Source: Apostichopus japonicus (taxonomy: Eukaryota; Echinodermata; Holothuroidea; Aspidochirotida; Stichopodidae). Taken from it: a stretch of DNA of 64,000 nt. The position numbers were made by a program, and so were the translations under genes. Within the stretch, counting starts at the first letter, position 1. The number at the start of each line of letters is the position of its first letter. Below are positions 12,826-25,500 of this stretch, one piece after another. The notes under the pieces were generated by a model. That model was given only the letters and a program-made list of their open reading frames with translations, was not told the DNA's origin and did not search any database. The DNA lies in assembly GCF_037975245.1 (NCBI RefSeq), contig NC_092576.1, positions 37,486,111 through 37,550,110 of the forward strand. Reading direction: 5' to 3'.

Positions 12826-15800
12826 CTGTATAGATATCGAAGAGCTCGTTTTCATTCAGGCTAAATTGAATATAATAACATGAGGTGATCTTGCTGACTT
12901 TCTGTGGTGACCACAATAGACAAGGTTTGAAATGGTTTTGGTTTTTGTAAGTTTTGGAATGGTTTCATTTCTTTAGAAGCAAGAAGTGAATGCTCCATTC
13001 CCACGAACAAGTTATGACGTATGGTTTTGATTATATTGTCTTGATAAGTACCATTGTGAATGTACTATTACAACTGCAAGGCTGAGTGTGGAAAGCTGTA
13101 CTTCACGCAGAATGAGAAGCAAACTGCACCCAAGGGCTCTAAACAAACAATAGTAATACAATTGAGGGAGAACCTTTTCAACGAGGCATTTTATTATTCA
13201 CCGTTATGTATCTCTCTGAAGTATAATCTTACCCGATTACTTTAACTTAAAGCATTCTCACTATCGATATCAAATTCTTGCCAAAAACATTGTAGCTCTT
13301 TACCGCAGTTTTTAATTCCCCGGAAGGCTTGGTTTGTTCAGGAGATGACGTAATCGATCAAAGGCTGCTTATTGTCGTCAGTGTTGTACCGAAACATATA
13401 CTTACGTATAAAATCAGTGGTCCATGTTCACATTCTGCTAACAGTTAAGCATCAATTCCATTTAAACATCACCCTTCTGATACATCAAAGCCACTATTTA
13501 CTTACCCCCCCCCCCAAAAAAAAATAACATTTGGCATTGAAACAAACATTACTTCCATGCTGTACAAAATTAGATATGCGATATGTTTTCCTACTCTATT
13601 TTGATACGTAGAATAAATTGTCATCACGATGTTAAAAAAGCATCACCCCAACTCTATGTGTTTTAATGTGTATTTCAATAAAATCAGTGAAAGAATTACG
13701 TAAGATATTTGATGTTCATTTTAGGGTTCAACTTATATATTATGTACGTTAAAATGACTCGTCAGGAAGAAAATGCTGCTTTAAAGATTGTTAACTTCTT
13801 GTTTTATAGAGCGGACTAAGAATAAGTAAACTGGAACGATGAGGAAACTGAAATATACTGTTCGGCATTGATGAGACAGTTATATTGATAATATTGAATA
13901 GAGGGATATTTCACACAATGCTATTCTTGAAGTGAAAGGGATTTGCAACCGTTAAGAACAAAGCGTAATTAAAAATTATATCACAACAGCATACCGCAAA
14001 TGATAAGATATAACAAATGAAATGAAACCAAAAATAGTGATATTTATATTTTCAGATGCTTTGTTGAAAGCAGTATTACCTTATATCAAGAGAATAATAT
14101 CAGTTTATATAGTTGTCACAAAAAGTAGAAAGTGTTAGCCAGAAGTAAGTAGTATTTATTGTTCAAGCATTTATTTAACTGTTGATTAATTTCATGTTAG
14201 TATAATAAGCTGTGTATACCATTATGTTTTTATTTGAAAGTTTATAATCGCCAATCTAACCAGCTACAAAGTACGGCTTAAACAAACACTTCTCCACTAA
14301 AGACGTATTGTTAACGGCATAAACATGTAGCAAGGGTGTCACCTTCAAGTATATAAATATCATCCGCATACTGTTTACATTGTTGAAAGACTGAACGAAC
14401 GTACAATGAATCGCACAACCCATACCAAGCATATCATGTTACCTAAAATGCTTCATATATCACAAAAACTAAAAATATTCCAGGAACCTGACAATGTTTA
14501 ACTTTTATAGCTATACACCTTTCAATTGCTGTTTCCGATACATATATTATATGATACGATATGATACGTAACAATGTCATTATATGCGATGTGACATGGT
14601 CAGGGTATGATTTAAAATATGAAATGATGAATTACTATGCGATGTGATTCGATGTAGTGTGACTTGATAGGGTATGATATGATGTGACATAATATGATGT
14701 GTTGTAATGTTGAGTAGTGTAATGTGTTGTGATTTGATTTAATTTCCTGTGCTGTGATGTGCTTTGTAGTGCTGGGTGTTGTAGAGTTGTGTTATGACGT
14801 ACTTTGATGTAACGTAATATAACGCACTAAAGTACGTTCCATATAGACAGAAGATCCGTATTTCAGCGTTCACATTCAGCTAAAATATGGCTCATTGTAT
14901 CAACATCATATATTGATGATATCTGTTATATCGCCCGGCATATAGAATAAAATGTAGTGGTTTTTGTAGTAACAACCATTCTCATGACAGGCATATAGTA
15001 TCCTCTCTTTCAATATTATTCTGTTCTTATTACCGACTTCCATTTGAAGGCAAGCTGGAAGTATCCGTTCCTAACACATGGAAACGATAGTTGCTACCGT
15101 ATATCTAAATTCAATATATCCAACATTAACTTTTAATTAAACGTATTCGCTACAAACTGACTCATCAGACGTGTTGCCTTGAGGAATTTCATGTATAGAA
15201 TGTAGCTATGCTCCAAGCTACAATGACAACTCCACAACTTTCTCTCCCTCTCCACGTCCTCCATACACTCACTTTACTACTCTCCAGACATGAATCTAAT
15301 CCCGAAGTTCGGTGGTGGTGTTCAAGCATCACATGCATCAGTTCAAATGCTATTATGAGTGGTAATTCACTTTGGAGGACATTATTTTCTCTCCCATTGT
15401 AAACGCAAATGAAAAGGAAACATTAAGGCCTCAAAAAAGAATTGTGATCGATCAATCGATATCAGTTCAACAAGCGAGTACAATATCGGATTTTAACATT
15501 TTCTTTCGGAATTTCTTTTCTCCATATTTCCTACAGTCATTTCCATCTGCAATAGACCTACTGCGAGTAATTTAATTTTTTATCTCAATATTGAGTGATT
15601 CACTCATTTTATCTGTATTAAATTTATTTATTACTTATCCATGTGTCCTTTCACAAGATCACTTTACATTACATTATGGTCAATGGCTCTCTTTATTTAT
15701 AGATTTTGTTAACGCAGTCACTGTTCACAAGAGTAACGTATAAACTCGTTATTAAATTCGTATTTTAAATTCACCAAATCACGCAACACTAACAATATAT

Positions 15801-16300
15801 TCCCTACATCATATCTAGCAAGATTCGAAATGTGTGTTGGAAATATTAATTCTGGTATAGGTACTGAGTATAACCTAACTGTGTTTTAGCAGTTAAGTTA
15901 AATTACCGGTATATCTGGTCACTCTTCAAATATATATTTGTAAAAAAGGACTAACAAAATATTAAAGCCACATAGAGGGGATAAACGAAAGCATGTAACC
16001 ATGCTCCGCTGGTTATAACATTTATTTCAATCAACATTGAACATGTTTTGTTTAAAAAAAAAAGACTTATTTCTATATACATATATATATTTATATATAT
16101 ATACTTTTAAAAATATTTCAATTGGGGGATTACCAGGAATCTAAGCCAAAATTCACTTTTGATGTGTTCAATGAGATAAAAAAAATGGCGAATTTATTTA
16201 TTCTGGAGGCCGTTAAATAAACTGTGACATTAAAACAATATATCGGAGATTTGGTAATTGAAATTATTTCGAAACCCAGCATTTATGACGAGAAACTTAC
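12826..16300. other. Presumed intron of the minus-strand Ig gene
   Basis: No supported exon. It contains a degenerate GATAT/GTGAT-rich simple repeat (about 14540-14830) and an open minus-strand frame at about 15460-15220 that looks protein-like (for example MHVMLEHHHRTSGLDSC) with a possible donor AAA|GTGAGT. Its phase 0 does not fit the flanking phase-1 exons, so it may be a transposon remnant. Confidence 0.4.
14540..14830. repeat. Degenerate GATAT/GTGAT simple-sequence tract
   Basis: About 290 bases dominated by variants of ATGATACGAT, then GTGATTTGAT and GTTGTGATG. It is an old, decayed microsatellite or minisatellite with no fixed period. Confidence 0.6.
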
Positions 16301-16624
16301 CATATGTCAAAAATTCCAAAATTAGCCGTTGCTCTAAAAATGGAAAGCTGCTTTGACAACAGAGACTTCCACGCATTGTCGTTATCCAAAGGGTGAAATC
16401 TATCCTTGTTACAAAAGTATTATTCATCAAACGTGAAGAGGTAACAGTGACATTCTCTGGTTTGTCATTTTCAAGTCCGTTTAAGGTAAAAGAAAGGTTA
16501 ACAGCAGGTCTGCTACCAACAGCATAACATGAAACAGGCAATGATTTCTTGTCAGGAATGTAGATTGTTTTTTCACTGTCGTAGTAAGAGTAATTACCGA
16601 CATTCATGTATATAGTAGGAGGAA
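16301..16624 (-). CDS. Ig-like domain 2 exon of the divergent receptor gene
   Basis: A 324-nt exon, phase 1-1, with acceptor CTCAAG before 16624 and donor TATG|GTAAGT. The peptide has the B-strand Cys in LPVSCYAVGSRPAVNLSF and the partner in GSLCCQSS. GSRPAVNL closely parallels ASRPAVNL in Ig2 of the + strand gene, so the two are paralogous C-type domains. The Trp expected about 12 residues after the first Cys is absent (Phe or Leu there). It follows 17303-16964 in phase. Confidence 0.8.
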
Positions 16625-16963
16625 CTTGAGAATAAATGAGGTAGAAATGAAAATAATTAATTAGGTAATGCCGCCTTTAGAAGAAATATATTTTACATAG
16701 TCGTTGCTTATTCTGTAAAGTTTAACACTTAACTTTTCGTTATATTTAATTTATGTTTACTGCAAGGTTTATATGTTTCACAACTTGGTGTATTTGATAA
16801 CGATAAGTAAGCGTATGTATACTAAAGTGTTGGTCAAGATAGCAGAATGTAAATAATTAAGAATAATATTTTATTTGATTGAAGTCTTTGATAACAAATT
16901 GATGCTTTTTTAAGGAAATTAAACATGTTAATACATTCTTTAAACAAAATAACGGCAACAAAC

Positions 16964-17303
16964 CTTCAACGTCTACAAAATATGTGGATACAGTTTGATA
17001 ATTCCTGACGCAGTCGTATTTTCCGATATGTATTAAAGATACTGGGTTGATGTATAATGAGCTATTGCGCAGTAAGAACAGGTTAGCTGAAAATTCATCA
17101 CGCACTAAAAATCCTTCGGTGAATAGCAACGTTTCTTGAAATTTCCATTCAATTTTATCTTGTTCCATGGCTTGGCATCCTTCAAGGAGAAACGATTTTT
17201 TATAAGAAAGTGACATCTTATTAACATTGTTCGCAGATAAACCACACAGGAATGTTATACCGAGAGGAATCCAAACCTGAAAAAGCTTACAAACTACTTC
17301 CAT
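16964..17303 (-). CDS. Signal peptide and V-type Ig exon of the divergent receptor gene
   Basis: The ATG at 17303 begins a 113-codon exon ending at donor GAAG|GTTTGT (phase 1). Residues 1 to about 24 form a signal peptide (MEVVCKLFQVW, then a hydrophobic core and cleavage near LSA). An Ig V-like fold follows, with Cys in LLEGCQAM, Trp in KIEWKF and the terminal HIGKYDCV motif. I chose this ATG rather than one 12 codons earlier because only it puts the hydrophobic core at the N terminus. Signal peptide and Ig share one exon here, while the + strand neighbour splits them. The product is a secreted or surface Ig receptor of unknown ligand. Its cytoplasmic part is unresolved: no NACHT was found on this strand. 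Confidence 0.75.
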
Positions 17304-18006
17304 CTTATTTTTTGTTTGCTTATCAAATATTAACATGAATCAGATATCTATAAAGATAAAGTGAAAAGATCTTCCTGCGAGTTAAAGTGTAATGAGTTAA
17401 AATGGAACGACATTCACTGCTATCAAACTGCATAATTATACTACGGATGCTTGTAAGTCACGCAATAACGACACAACAACTTCGAGCAGAGTGTAACAAA
17501 ATATATTCGGAAAATTAAAGTGAGTGTTTGTGACAAGGCTTAAAATGTTTTGCAACAACATAGTTCGATTAACCATAATCCATTGTTTTACCATCTTTTT
17601 AAAATAGATCCAACGTTCTAAGGTTCCGTTATATCAAACAAACACGAATATAATGGTACCACAGCGTTGAAGTTGTGTTGAAATCAACAACAAAAACAGT
17701 ATATATCACTTTTCTTGGTTAGGCAGTTATTTTATTACAACGATGTACTACAGGAAAAACTAAATATAGCTTAATGTTTAAAATATTTGCCTTAGAGGCG
17801 TTTGTCAACGTTTGCTGTTATAAATCATGCTGTGAACGAGTGTTATAATAGGTATACTGATAGTTTTTGTTTCTTTTAAGATTGATAAACCATCCCCTGA
17901 AAGTGCTGTCCATTGGTAAGTTCTCTCTGATTATAGTTTAGCTTTTAGTACAATTCAACATAACCTTTTGATCTATTTCCATTAGGTAACTCGGTCTGCT
18001 AACAAA
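17304..18006. promoter_or_regulatory. Shared divergent promoter region
   Basis: About 700 bases separate the start codons of two Ig receptor genes transcribed away from each other, so both promoters must lie here or overlap. For the + gene a 5' UTR intron is likely: donor CATTG|GTAAGT at 17915/17916 and acceptor TTTCCATTAG ending at 17985. No TATA box is convincing amid the AT-rich sequence. Confidence 0.45.
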
Positions 18007-18067
18007 ATGGGTTTGTTTTGTCTACGGATTTTCATTGCTGCTGTGGTGTTACATTCAGCACTTTGGG
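18007..18067 (+). CDS. Signal-peptide exon
   Basis: ATG at 18007 in context ACAAAATGG. It encodes MGLFCLRIFIAAVVLHSALW, a textbook signal peptide with one Arg and a hydrophobic core, then donor G|GTGAGT. It ends in phase 1, as is usual for an Ig-superfamily leader exon. Confidence 0.8.
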
Positions 18068-21000
18068 GTGAGTTGCTATTATTTGAAGATTCAATGTAGA
18101 TATATACATTGATTTAATAGTACTTGATTTGGTACACTGTATTGCCGTTCGCAACGTTCTAACACGTGATATTATACGTTGTTCTTGACACTAATGTTCT
18201 ATTTGCTCCCTTCAAGTCATTGAGTCTACTAATATAATCTATTTTATTATTTGTATTCTTCTCCTATTTACATTTCTTAGTAAATAGAATTTGTAAATGT
18301 TTTGGCAGGTTTATTAATCTTACAAATAAATGAGCCTTGCATTTATATCTTATGTCTATTCACAGAAACGTCAGTGGGCGATACAGCATGCTCCCCTGTC
18401 CAGTATCTTGAAATCGGTACCCGTGGTATCATTCAGTGTGCGTTTACTGAAAGTTTGCTGGCAATTACTTGGTACGATGTAGACAAAGGAGATCCGATAT
18501 TGTTTTACAAAGATGGTGTAACAAGTGGACAAGGTTACGAGTCAGGAGAATTTGATATCTATCCTAACGGTTCACTAGTTATCAGAAATGTTAGCATCAA
18601 TCACGAATCTGACTTCAGGGTCACAAAGATAATTTCAGGAACTATTCCGACTGTTTCACATCTCATTACGTTGCACACTACGGGTATGTATTTCAAGCTT
18701 GTAATATAAAAGTAAATAACGTAATTATAGCCTAATCAGAGAAATTCAGTCGAAATTTGGAGACAAGTCGCCCGCTGAGTGAAGGAAGTACCAATATCAT
18801 CTATCATATTATACTGATTGATTAATCTGTCACTTTCCCGTACGTTATTCTATGATATTTGTTTTTATTATAAATAATTCATATCAAGTTGTATCTTGTG
18901 GATTTTCTTTCGAGTGTCTTGTAAATAATACTGAGAAAGTATGATTGAAATACGTCTGTGCTTTGATTGTTATATCCTATGTATTGGGTGTCAACAGATT
19001 TCTTATCCACTTCTCGGTGAATTCTGACTAATAGAGAGATAATTATGATATATGAACATGTACTTTTTAGATAGCTTGATAACACTAAATAAAATAAAAA
19101 TCAATGGTTCGACTACAAATACGGACACTATAATTTGAAATAAAAAGTTCATCATGATAAATAGGTGTTATTTATCTCGATTATGACATATAAAACCTAG
19201 CACTAATGAGACTCAACGCAAAAACTGAAAGGACCTTTATACGTTTACACACAGAAAAGAAGACGAAGGGGAAAGTTTCTGGATTCATTTGGCATGGTTA
19301 TACGAATAAAGCATTGCAAAAACATACTATGGAACAGTCATATGAAACTAATAAAACTCATTTGCACGTCTTAATAGTTCCTGCCACTGTCTACAAACCT
19401 TTGCAGAAAATTCATTGCTTCTCTTTAATCCAGGTTTTAAGCTAAACATCTCATTATTTGACCGCGTCAACTAACAGGGATCATAGCATGTGGTACTTAC
19501 CAGCAGTAGGAATTTTTAAATGTTCAATAATTTTCTAAATTTGAAGGAACCATTAAATGACTATTCATTCATACTTAGTAAAGATTCCTAAACCCTATTG
19601 GTCCATTCAGGTCAGCTGACCGTGGTTAATCGTGTGAGTAACGCACGGTAAAATTACGGGGCATCACTTTAATAAATCTTTGGTTATATGTAACCAAAAA
19701 TGTTTTGTTTTATGATTTTTTCCCCACACAAATGGTAGTGTATGAATGAATAACCCCTTATTCAACATATGTGTAATGTAATCAAGGCAACATACATATT
19801 TAACAGTTATTTTAATACATCAATTGAAAGATCACCGTTTGACTTATTATCTACAGTTAAGCCAGTTATGAGCAATCCTATCATAAAGGAATGTGAACAG
19901 ATGGACGGTAATATTTGTTTTAAGTCGGTGACAGGACAACTTGAGTTGAACTGCTTCGTGAGTGCGAGCCGTCCTGCCGTCAATTTGAGATGGATAGAAA
20001 GGACGGCTGAACGAGATAACACCTTGAATTCAAGATATATCAATTCAACATATGATAATGTGACTTACACATCCTGGGCTTCAACAAAGTTTAATTTTCA
20101 GACAACATCTTTCTTGAGCCTTATCGTATGTGAAGCGTCCAGCATTCCACTGGATTTGATAAAGGGAGAAAATATGATTTTGGTTGAGAATCAGCTTGCT
20201 CACAAGTTAGAGGTAGCTCCCATCTTGCACTTCGTCAAACTGAATTTTCCAATGAAGCTGCCATGTGTGAATCCAAGATTAAATTTAATTGTTTGGAGAC
20301 GATGTCGTGGTGAAGAGAATATTACATTTGAAATAGAGTATATTAGTATTTTCCTATCGAACGATATAGCTGGATTTCAATACAGGGAGTACCAACTTGA
20401 TGATGCTGGAAGCCTATCGTTACAAAGCGCTTTAGTTGAACACGAAGGACGTTACACCTGTATTTATGATGATGGTATCGATGGAGGTGCTCTATTGTAC
20501 GATGTGTTTGTTATCGGTAAGGTTTCTTATATATTCCACTTGCAATGTCCATGGAAATTTCCACTTGCCCTAATATCTAACTGTAATGCTTAATGAAAAC
20601 GGCTACGAGAAGAGGAGCAGGGCCTGTGGCAAAGGTCAATTATTTTTTCTGGAAAATATGTGATAAAGAATTTACTTTCATACTACCATGAAAGTACCAT
20701 GAACTAAGTATGTATAATTCAAAGCGGGGACCTGTTGAAATAAGTGGACCCGGGACCCAGCCTGACTCTCGCCCCTGAATGTAAATATATACACCTTAAC
20801 ATTGAAATATACATGTAAATATATGCAATCGATATAAGTTGAGAAGAACTCCATCGGTGTGGCAATTTCTGTCGAGAAAAACGAAGTTGGCTTCGATTTG
20901 TCCTAAAAATCCTTTAGAAGGAACGAACCATACTTCGAAGACTGTTACGAACGTTACTACTTGGGTCAAAATAAGTTTTTATTACTATTTCTTTTGTTTC

Positions 21001-22414
21001 ATTGCAGTGGATCCAGTACCTGCGTTTCCAGTGATCGAAGGATGTAATCACCAGCAGTACTGCGTCTTGGAAAAACAAATTCAAGACGTTTTAACGTGCA
21101 CAGTATCAGGAATAAGACCAAAGGTGGCACTCGAATGGAAGGTGTTTAGACAGGATAATGCTATTGGTTTTTCAGAACAAACAGTAACGGTTACACAAAG
21201 AGATGACCGATATGATATTATTTTGAAAGCAAAGCTTGGAATTCCTTCCAAACCGGAAAACAAAATCACTGTAGAATGCGTCGCTGTTGGGGAAAACGCA
21301 GAACACTTCGATCTTTCTACAAAGATTGATGTCATCTTTACAAATGGCAAGTATTTTAATAGATTCAGACCTAACTATTATCGAAAGTTTTAAATAGTTG
21401 ATGATCATTTAGTGTAATATTACATGATATGTAATCACTGAAAGCAAATTCGACAACATAACTTTGTAGTTCATAGTGTATAGAAATTAAAATTAAATTT
21501 GCAATAAAGACTATACAATAACAAAACGATAAATTTGCTGTAACATACCAAAAAATGAAAAAAATAAAATCGCTATATATTGGTAACTTTCAAAAAATGA
21601 ACAATAAATTTGATACATATATAGTGGTAACTTCATAACTATTAGAGATATGTTACACATCCAGGCAATATACTTTTTAGCATATATATTTGAAAACAAG
21701 GTTATATTTGTTTAATTGTGACTATAAAACGGGTACATGTTTATTCACATGTATTGTATTACAATTCTTCCATTCTAGTACATCCGACGGAAGAAACATC
21801 GGTCAGAATATTCTTAGTACCGGTCGTTGTTGTAGTGGTTGCTGTTATTACGGTGATTCTCGTAACTCTGTGCATAATCATGCAAAAAGGTAGATAAATA
21901 TATATATAATTCGTATTACAATTTTAATCTCATGATCCTCTAGCATACGGTACTATATACGTTACATAAACGTGTCTTCCACCAAGTATAAACACTTCGT
22001 AATATCTTCGTTAAGTTATGTTATCGATCTTTAAGCTATTGCTGTAGCTCTTATTTTATGTATTTAATCGTTTCTTTTAAGAACTTGCATTGAATATAAG
22101 TAATACGACATAAACAATAATATCAATCTGCTAATGATTGGTTTTGCTAAGTCTTTAGAATAGTGATAATATACCACTAGGAATTTTAATCTTATATCAA
22201 TTGTTTCAAAGTTATCATTAGTCACAGAAAAGAATCCAACTGCGCAACTGTAGATAATTTGTACTAGGAAGGACAACAGTAATGGTCTGTTATGTCTCTT
22301 TATACAACTTGGCAAAGCTAATAGTTAAAAGAATAAAATATATTGTAGCTTCCTTTTACTTTCAGTCAGGAAACGAAATATGAAAAAGAAGCTGCAAGCT
22401 GGCAATCTAGAAGA

Positions 22415-22505
<91 letters not shown>

Positions 22506-25500
22506 GTGTACGGCGTTTATTAGTAATGTATGGACATTAATTTGAACGGTTGTAGTAATAAATGGGATAAATTGGAGGTTCTGACGTTTTAAATGACATA
22601 ATTTGAATATGAATTATTGTTTTGAAAGCAGAAATATAAATATAGTGAGATAATTTAATTACACAAGATGTGTGGTACTAGTATATTACGTAATTAGAAA
22701 ATGTAAATATTTTAAAATAATATTCATGTAGTCGCTTACAAGATTTCAAATGTTTACGTCTACAATTCAGAACACAACATCCATACACTTGATACTAACG
22801 CATATGCTATCTTTCTTCTTTAACAGACATTGCCAATGATGAAAACAAAAAGAGGTGAGGCAGTTATTATTCCTAAACCATTAAGAAATGATACTTTTAA
22901 ATTTGAATACACGCACACTGCCAAGGTTAGCTTCAAACGCCGTTAAACCAATTTACATTAATCACATATTTGTTTGACATACGTTACTGACTTTATATAA
23001 TATAGATATCATAATCGTAAGCTAAAATACAATAAGTGAAGTTCAGTCTTCAGTTATGTAATTTTGATAATAATACTACCACACCATTTGGACGAACAGT
23101 CATTGTTCTCATGATGATTATATTATTTAACGAGTTTTAATTGATTACAGAATTTTCAGAGAAAGAGACTCTTTTCATCGGACAGATAAAATCCAAATAC
23201 GAACTGCTTTATGATTCAGTTCAACCAATACCATACATCAAAGACAGGATGTATTGTGTGGACAAGGTATTTGTTAATGGTGGTGTTGAATTTCTTGCAA
23301 AGATACCCGAAGGTGGAGGACATTCGCGGTGGGAAAGCTTAGGAACTTATCAAGATATACTCAGTGAGACATGTCTTAGCTCAAAACGACAAATTCTTGA
23401 AGGCGAACCTGGATATGGAAAATCAACTTTAACCTTACAACTGCTTTATGACTGGTGCCAGTCTGTCCACACGTCACCACTGATAAACATCGACGTTGTC
23501 ATTTATCTTCGATTGAGACAGCTAGGTGGAGTTAACTCGATATACAGTGCAATTAGACAATTCATCCTTCCGAAGGATTCAAATATTATTGATAAGGATA
23601 TTAAAGAGATGCTCCATAACATGGATTCCGTGCTGGTTTTGTTAGATGGTTTTGATGAGTATCCCGATCAAGACAGTGCAGAAACAGACATATTTCATAT
23701 TTTGAATAAGAACATGCTGCAGGGAATTAAAGTAGTTCTAACAACAAGAGTATCGTGCTTACCGAAAGATTTTGCACCACGCACTGAACGTGTTCGGCTT
23801 CAAGGGTTTGATGAGGCAGCCCACAGAACCTACATACGAAAAGCTGTTGTTGGAGAAGATGATAAAGCAGTTGAAAAGTTAATGCGAAAACTACAGAAAA
23901 ATCCACTTCTTGACGACCTCTGTCAAGTTCCTCTATTTTTTGTCATGTTTGCTCACATAACATACGAAAATGAAAAGATGGTAACATTCAATTCAGTAAC
24001 TAGCTTTTTTCGCTATATGATATCCTGCTTCCATAGTCATATGAGAATTAAAATGAAAGACGAAAACGTACAGAAATTTGAACTGTTAGAAAACGAACAT
24101 AAGGCTCTTGACAAAATTGCGTTTGAAGCGTTAAGTAGAAAAAAACAGAAAATAGTTTGGGACAAAGAAAAACTTCGTAATGAACTAGGTTGTGAATTTT
24201 ACGATCGGTATTTTCGCATTGGCATCCTTGTTGAAGAAGAAGTTCTAGATATAGCGGATGAAGTAAGTGACGAAAGTCATATTCAGTACAAAAAGGAGGT
24301 GAGGTTTTATCACAAACTCTTCTGCGAATGGTATGCTGCCTATTATGTTGCAGAATGTTTGTCTGCTACCAGCACTGAAAATGTACACAGTTTTCTGGAC
24401 AAATTAGATCCATTTGAATTACAATATCTATATCGATTTGTATGTGGTCTTGACAAGATTGCCGCCGAAAAAGTTATTCAGTACCTGCAAAGTAAAGACG
24501 ATGGGAAAAAGTTCGCAGTGTTGTGCATGCTTGAACAAGAAGAGAAAACTGAAAACTTTATAAAGAGAGTATCTGATTTGGTGTCTTCTGGTGTTACATC
24601 CATTGGTAGTGATGAGAGTAAACTGCTGCAGAGGTCTACGCTACAAATCCTGGGTGTTGCATCGAAACACAAGGTACATTTGTATATCAATAAATGTTCG
24701 TCTTGTCACCAACATTACCTAAATGGGAACAATATGAAAATGTTAGAATGAAACATGATCAAATGACATATGTAATTAACTTCTACCCGGAAACCTCCCT
24801 TTGACGATCTTTAATTTGCATGATACAAAATGCATTTCAATATTTTTAATTATTGTATTTCATCAAACATAAAGTAATATATATATGATATCTATTATAA
24901 AAAGAAGAGAACAGAAGTTGCAGGATATTATGCGAATGTCTGCCATTCAAAATTAATTTACGTCTGTAAATGAGCATGTCTCTATTGATTAAGCAATTAC
25001 ATACTAGCTTAGAAATATATACTTTAAGGAATTAACCTCGCAAAATCAATGACTACCAAATAATGTTCAGCTCACTTCTAGGAGAGTGGGATCCTAAACT
25101 TTTGCGACATTCAAGCAAACATGCAGTTTGTGGTCGTTGATGATACACATACAAACTTTATTTATTTGAAATCACGTTTAGATACCCGTGTCCTGTCTGG
25201 TACTAGACAAGTCTTTTGCCAATGCAGACCAAAATGAAATCACGCTGAAATCTGGGCTGCGTGTGCCTATCATGCTACTCCTGGAGAAGCTAGAAATCAG
25301 AATGGAGAAGGGAATAGAGGTTACGCAAGAAGAACTGTTAAGTGTGTGGAGATATGTACAGCAGTGTCAGAAGTTGAAGAGATTGTCGTAAGTATTATAC
25401 ACATATTGCATAAATATACATAAAAAGGCCTGTAAGACATTTTGTCAAAGGCAGGGAAAAGTTCAATAAATACAATGATAAGTGGGATAAAAACTTTAAA

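Noticed and set aside
15208-15402. + strand 64-codon ORF
   Set aside because: The opposite strand reads more like protein and is open across the same interval, but neither fits the phases of the surrounding Ig gene; possibly a transposon fragment.
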